Shown: positions 27,802-29,844 of the stretch, one piece after another
Layout: every line of letters begins with the position of its first letter
Position numbering within the stretch: the first letter of the stretch is position 1
NCBI GenBank assembly: GCA_040081265.1
Contig: JBEBGV010000059.1
Coordinates: 1-29,844 of the forward strand
Direction: 5' to 3'
DNA: 29,844 bases
Source of the DNA: JBEBGV01 sp040081265
GTDB lineage: Bacteria > Acidobacteriota > Vicinamibacteria > Vicinamibacterales > UBA2999
Position numbers and translations under genes: made by a program
The notes under the pieces: generated by a model
What the model was told of the DNA's origin: nothing
Database searches by the model: none
The model's input: the letters and a program-made list of their open reading frames with translations, nothing else

Positions 27802-29844
27802 CTACTTCGTCGCGTCGGGATTCCAGTTCTGGAGCAGCGTGATCGGGGAAGCCGCACCATCGGTCACGGTGTTGATCATGAATCGTCCATCACGCGTGAC
27901 GTTGTATTGCCGCCCCTGCTCGTTGTTGCCCCCTCCACCGTAAACCTTGGTCCGGAACAACATGACCGGCGCCCCTGGTACCAACGCCGATCCCGACGCC
28001 GCAATCGGCGCGGCCATCATCTCGCCCCCGGGAGCAATGAAGAAGAGCTCCTTGCCGTCGGCACGCCACACCGGATACACCCCGCCCGCCGCGGAGATCT
28101 GCCACTGCGCACCGCCACCGGCTCCAGAGTCTGGAGCACGACCATCGAACGCGCGCACGTAGATCTCGGGGCGACCAGATTCGTTCGACATGTAGGCCAT
28201 CCATCGGCCGTCTGGCGACATCACCCCCCAGCGCTCATCGAAGGCGGTCTTCAAGTAGATCCACGGGCGACGATCACCGGTTATCGGCAGCACCCAGATA
28301 TCGCGGGCTGTTTGCTGCCCTGAGCTGCTGAAGGTCAGGAACCGGCCGTCTGCCGACCAGTCAGTCACGTACTTGTCCTCCGAGGATTCCACCAGCAGCT
28401 CGTCTGTCCCTGCACCGCTCGACGCCTTCTGGAAGATGTCGCGGTGCCCCTTCCTGTTCGAGTCGAACGCGAACGCACGGCCGTCAGGGGACCAGATGGG
28501 GTAGCGATCCTGAGCGGCATCAAACGTGAGCCGCGTCGTGCGCACCGCATCCGCGATCCAGATGTCGGAATTGCCCCCGACAACACGATGCATCACGATG
28601 CGACCGCTGTCGGCAGATGCTCTGGGCGCAATGACACCGCTCTCATCCGACGGTCCCACGGTTCCGAGCAGTTTCCCGCTACGGTCGAACCAGGCGGCCT
28701 GCCGACGATTCCCGCCGTCGGATCGGTAGGCGATGAGTCCAGTTGTCGAGACAGAGAGAGCAGTGCTTGTCGAAATGACATCAACGCCGACGAAGTCCGC
28801 CACGGTGACAGGCTCACCTGCCAGCGTCTTCTTGCCGAGGTCCAGGCGCTGGGCGAACAACTTCCCCGCTCGCACCCACAGGAGCCAGCCGGCCGGGAGA
28901 TAGACGCCGCCGCCTTCTCCGGGCACGAGCAGCGTCGTCTGTCGCGACTCCAGGGCGCCCAGATAGATTCCCGCGGCCGCGCCCTGCGCCAGAAACAGGA
29001 ACTGGCGGCCATCGGGGAGAAACACCGGAAACCGGTGGCTGCCCTGACGATCGAGTGTGGTTACCGTTTCCGCGCGACCGCCGGACGCCGGCACGCGAAA
29101 CAACGGACTCCCGGTGTTTGGCGTAAACAGGATCACGCCAGTCGCTCCCCAGCTCCCGCCGCGGGGTGCCGCCGCGGCCAGCACCTGCGGGATGCCGCCA
29201 GCAAGGTCGAGCCGTTTCAGCGAACCGCCCGCGATGAAAGCCACCGCTCGGCCATCCGGGGACCAGAAGGGAGTCGCCGCGCCCTCGGTGCCGGTGAGTG
29301 GCTGCGCCGTGGTTGTCGAGAGTGATCGCAACCACAGCCGAGGCACCCCGTCACCTGAGGCCGCAAAAACAATCTGGGTGCCGTCCGGCGACAGCGCGAA
29401 CGACGTCGGGTCCTCGGTGGAGGGCGTGACGATCTCGGTGCGTGTTTCAAGCGGCAGCGGCGTCTCCGCCTCACGCGGACGCAGCAGCATCGGAACAGCC
29501 AATCCGACGATCACTGCGGCCGCGACGGCACCTGCTGCCGTCCACGCCAGCCGTCCTCGCACGGGACCGGGCGAGGTCTGGGGCGGCAAGACGGTGGCAT
29601 CAAACACCCCCTCGAGCGCGAGGCGCATGTCACGAATGTCGCCGATGCGCTGCTTCGAATCCTTCTGCAGGCATCGGCGCAGGAACACGAGGACAGTTGG
29701 CGAGAGTCCCGTCGGCAGGGCACTCCAGTCGGGCTCTGCCTTCAGGACGTTTGCCAGCGTCTCGGTGACATCGTCGCCGGCGAACGCGCGTGCACCGGTC
29801 AGCACCTCGTAGAGCACGCACCCGAACGCCCAGATGTCGGCGCG
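27802..29844 (-). CDS. Ser/Thr protein kinase with C-terminal TolB/PD40 propeller, partial (5' end beyond window)
   Basis: The frame is open to the right edge, and the first visible residues ADIWAFGCVLYEVLTG are kinase subdomain IX, so the N-lobe and catalytic loop lie outside. The C-lobe continues through LANVLKAEPDWSALP and ends with CLQKDSKQRIGDI (subdomain XI Arg). A transmembrane segment follows (AWTAAGAVAAAVIVGLAVPMLL), then about 550 residues of TolB/PD40-type propeller with repeated SPDG motifs (FALSPDGTQIVFAAS, PFWSPDGRAVAFIAG, PIWSPDGRAFAFDSN, VMSPDGRWMAYMSN, PVWRADGKELFFIAP). This is a PASTA-less, propeller-type receptor kinase common in Acidobacteriota; the propeller should be outside the cytoplasmic membrane and sense an unknown ligand. 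Confidence 0.88.
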   Translation of the reverse strand, partial: RADIWAFGCVLYEVLTGARAFAGDDVTETLANVLKAEPDWSALPTGLSPTVLVFLRRCLQKDSKQRIGDIRDMRLALEGVFDATVLPPQTSPGPVRGRLAWTAAGAVAAAVIVGLAVPMLLRPREAETPLPLETRTEIVTPSTEDPTSFALSPDGTQIVFAASGDGVPRLWLRSLSTTTAQPLTGTEGAATPFWSPDGRAVAFIAGGSLKRLDLAGGIPQVLAAAAPRGGSWGATGVILFTPNTGSPLFRVPASGGRAETVTTLDRQGSHRFPVFLPDGRQFLFLAQGAAAGIYLGALESRQTTLLVPGEGGGVYLPAGWLLWVRAGKLFAQRLDLGKKTLAGEPVTVADFVGVDVISTSTALSVSTTGLIAYRSDGGNRRQAAWFDRSGKLLGTVGPSDESGVIAPRASADSGRIVMHRVVGGNSDIWIADAVRTTRLTFDAAQDRYPIWSPDGRAFAFDSNRKGHRDIFQKASSGAGTDELLVESSEDKYVTDWSADGRFLTFSSSGQQTARDIWVLPITGDRRPWIYLKTAFDERWGVMSPDGRWMAYMSNESGRPEIYVRAFDGRAPDSGAGGGAQWQISAAGGVYPVWRADGKELFFIAPGGEMMAAPIAASGSALVPGAPVMLFRTKVYGGGGNNEQGRQYNVTRDGRFMINTVTDGAASPITLLQNWNPDATK

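Overview
The window looks like chromosomal DNA of a high-GC Gram-negative bacterium, most likely an Acidobacteriota of the Vicinamibacteria type. This is inferred from gene content: two DUF5916/CBM9-like outer-membrane proteins, DUF4159 and DUF6152 secreted proteins, a PQQ-type beta-propeller enzyme, a Tat-signal alcohol dehydrogenase, and a Ser/Thr kinase fused to a TolB/PD40 propeller. No rRNA, tRNA, CRISPR array or intact transposon was seen, and no gap between genes exceeds about 210 bp.

Layout. 1-517: 3' end of a hybrid histidine kinase. 520-6125: two DUF5916 genes on the minus strand flanking a small ATP-dependent DNA ligase (LigC-like). 6129-10299: a J-domain/zinc-ribbon/PilZ fusion, a membrane SRPBCC-like protein, an HD-type (p)ppGpp-hydrolase-like protein, a glycine-rich RRM protein with a clear intrinsic terminator, a small holin-like membrane protein and a DinB protein. 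10394-11807: a DUF1326 gene facing a DUF2182 gene, the latter being the last gene of a minus-strand operon that starts with the PQQ enzyme (15023) and the Tat-exported alcohol dehydrogenase. 15161-20974: a VanZ-like membrane protein followed by a 1563-residue protein made of 190 consecutive octapeptides. 21062-24123: minus-strand GT41 (O-GlcNAc-transferase-like) enzyme, DUF6152 and DUF4159 genes. 24209-24858: a VapBC toxin-antitoxin pair. 24927-27002: a carboxypeptidase-G2-like peptidase and a secreted protein of unknown function. 27097-27777: a fused and internally shortened MntA-HepT toxin-antitoxin. 27802-29844: 3' part of a Ser/Thr kinase-propeller gene, cut by the window edge.

The most notable locus is 15161-22825. 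A giant Ser/Thr-rich octad repeat protein lies tail-to-tail with a TPR-GT41 glycosyltransferase, the enzyme class that glycosylates Ser/Thr or Asn on intracellular or adhesin-type proteins. That suggests, without proving, a dedicated repeat-protein glycosylation system. Other observations are a GTAG-headed palindromic repeat family (REP-like) whose TAG often serves as a gene's stop codon, promoters whose -10 box sits so close to the start codon that the mRNA should be leaderless (including one symmetric bidirectional -10), a relic of a kinase gene, and a probable ATT start codon.
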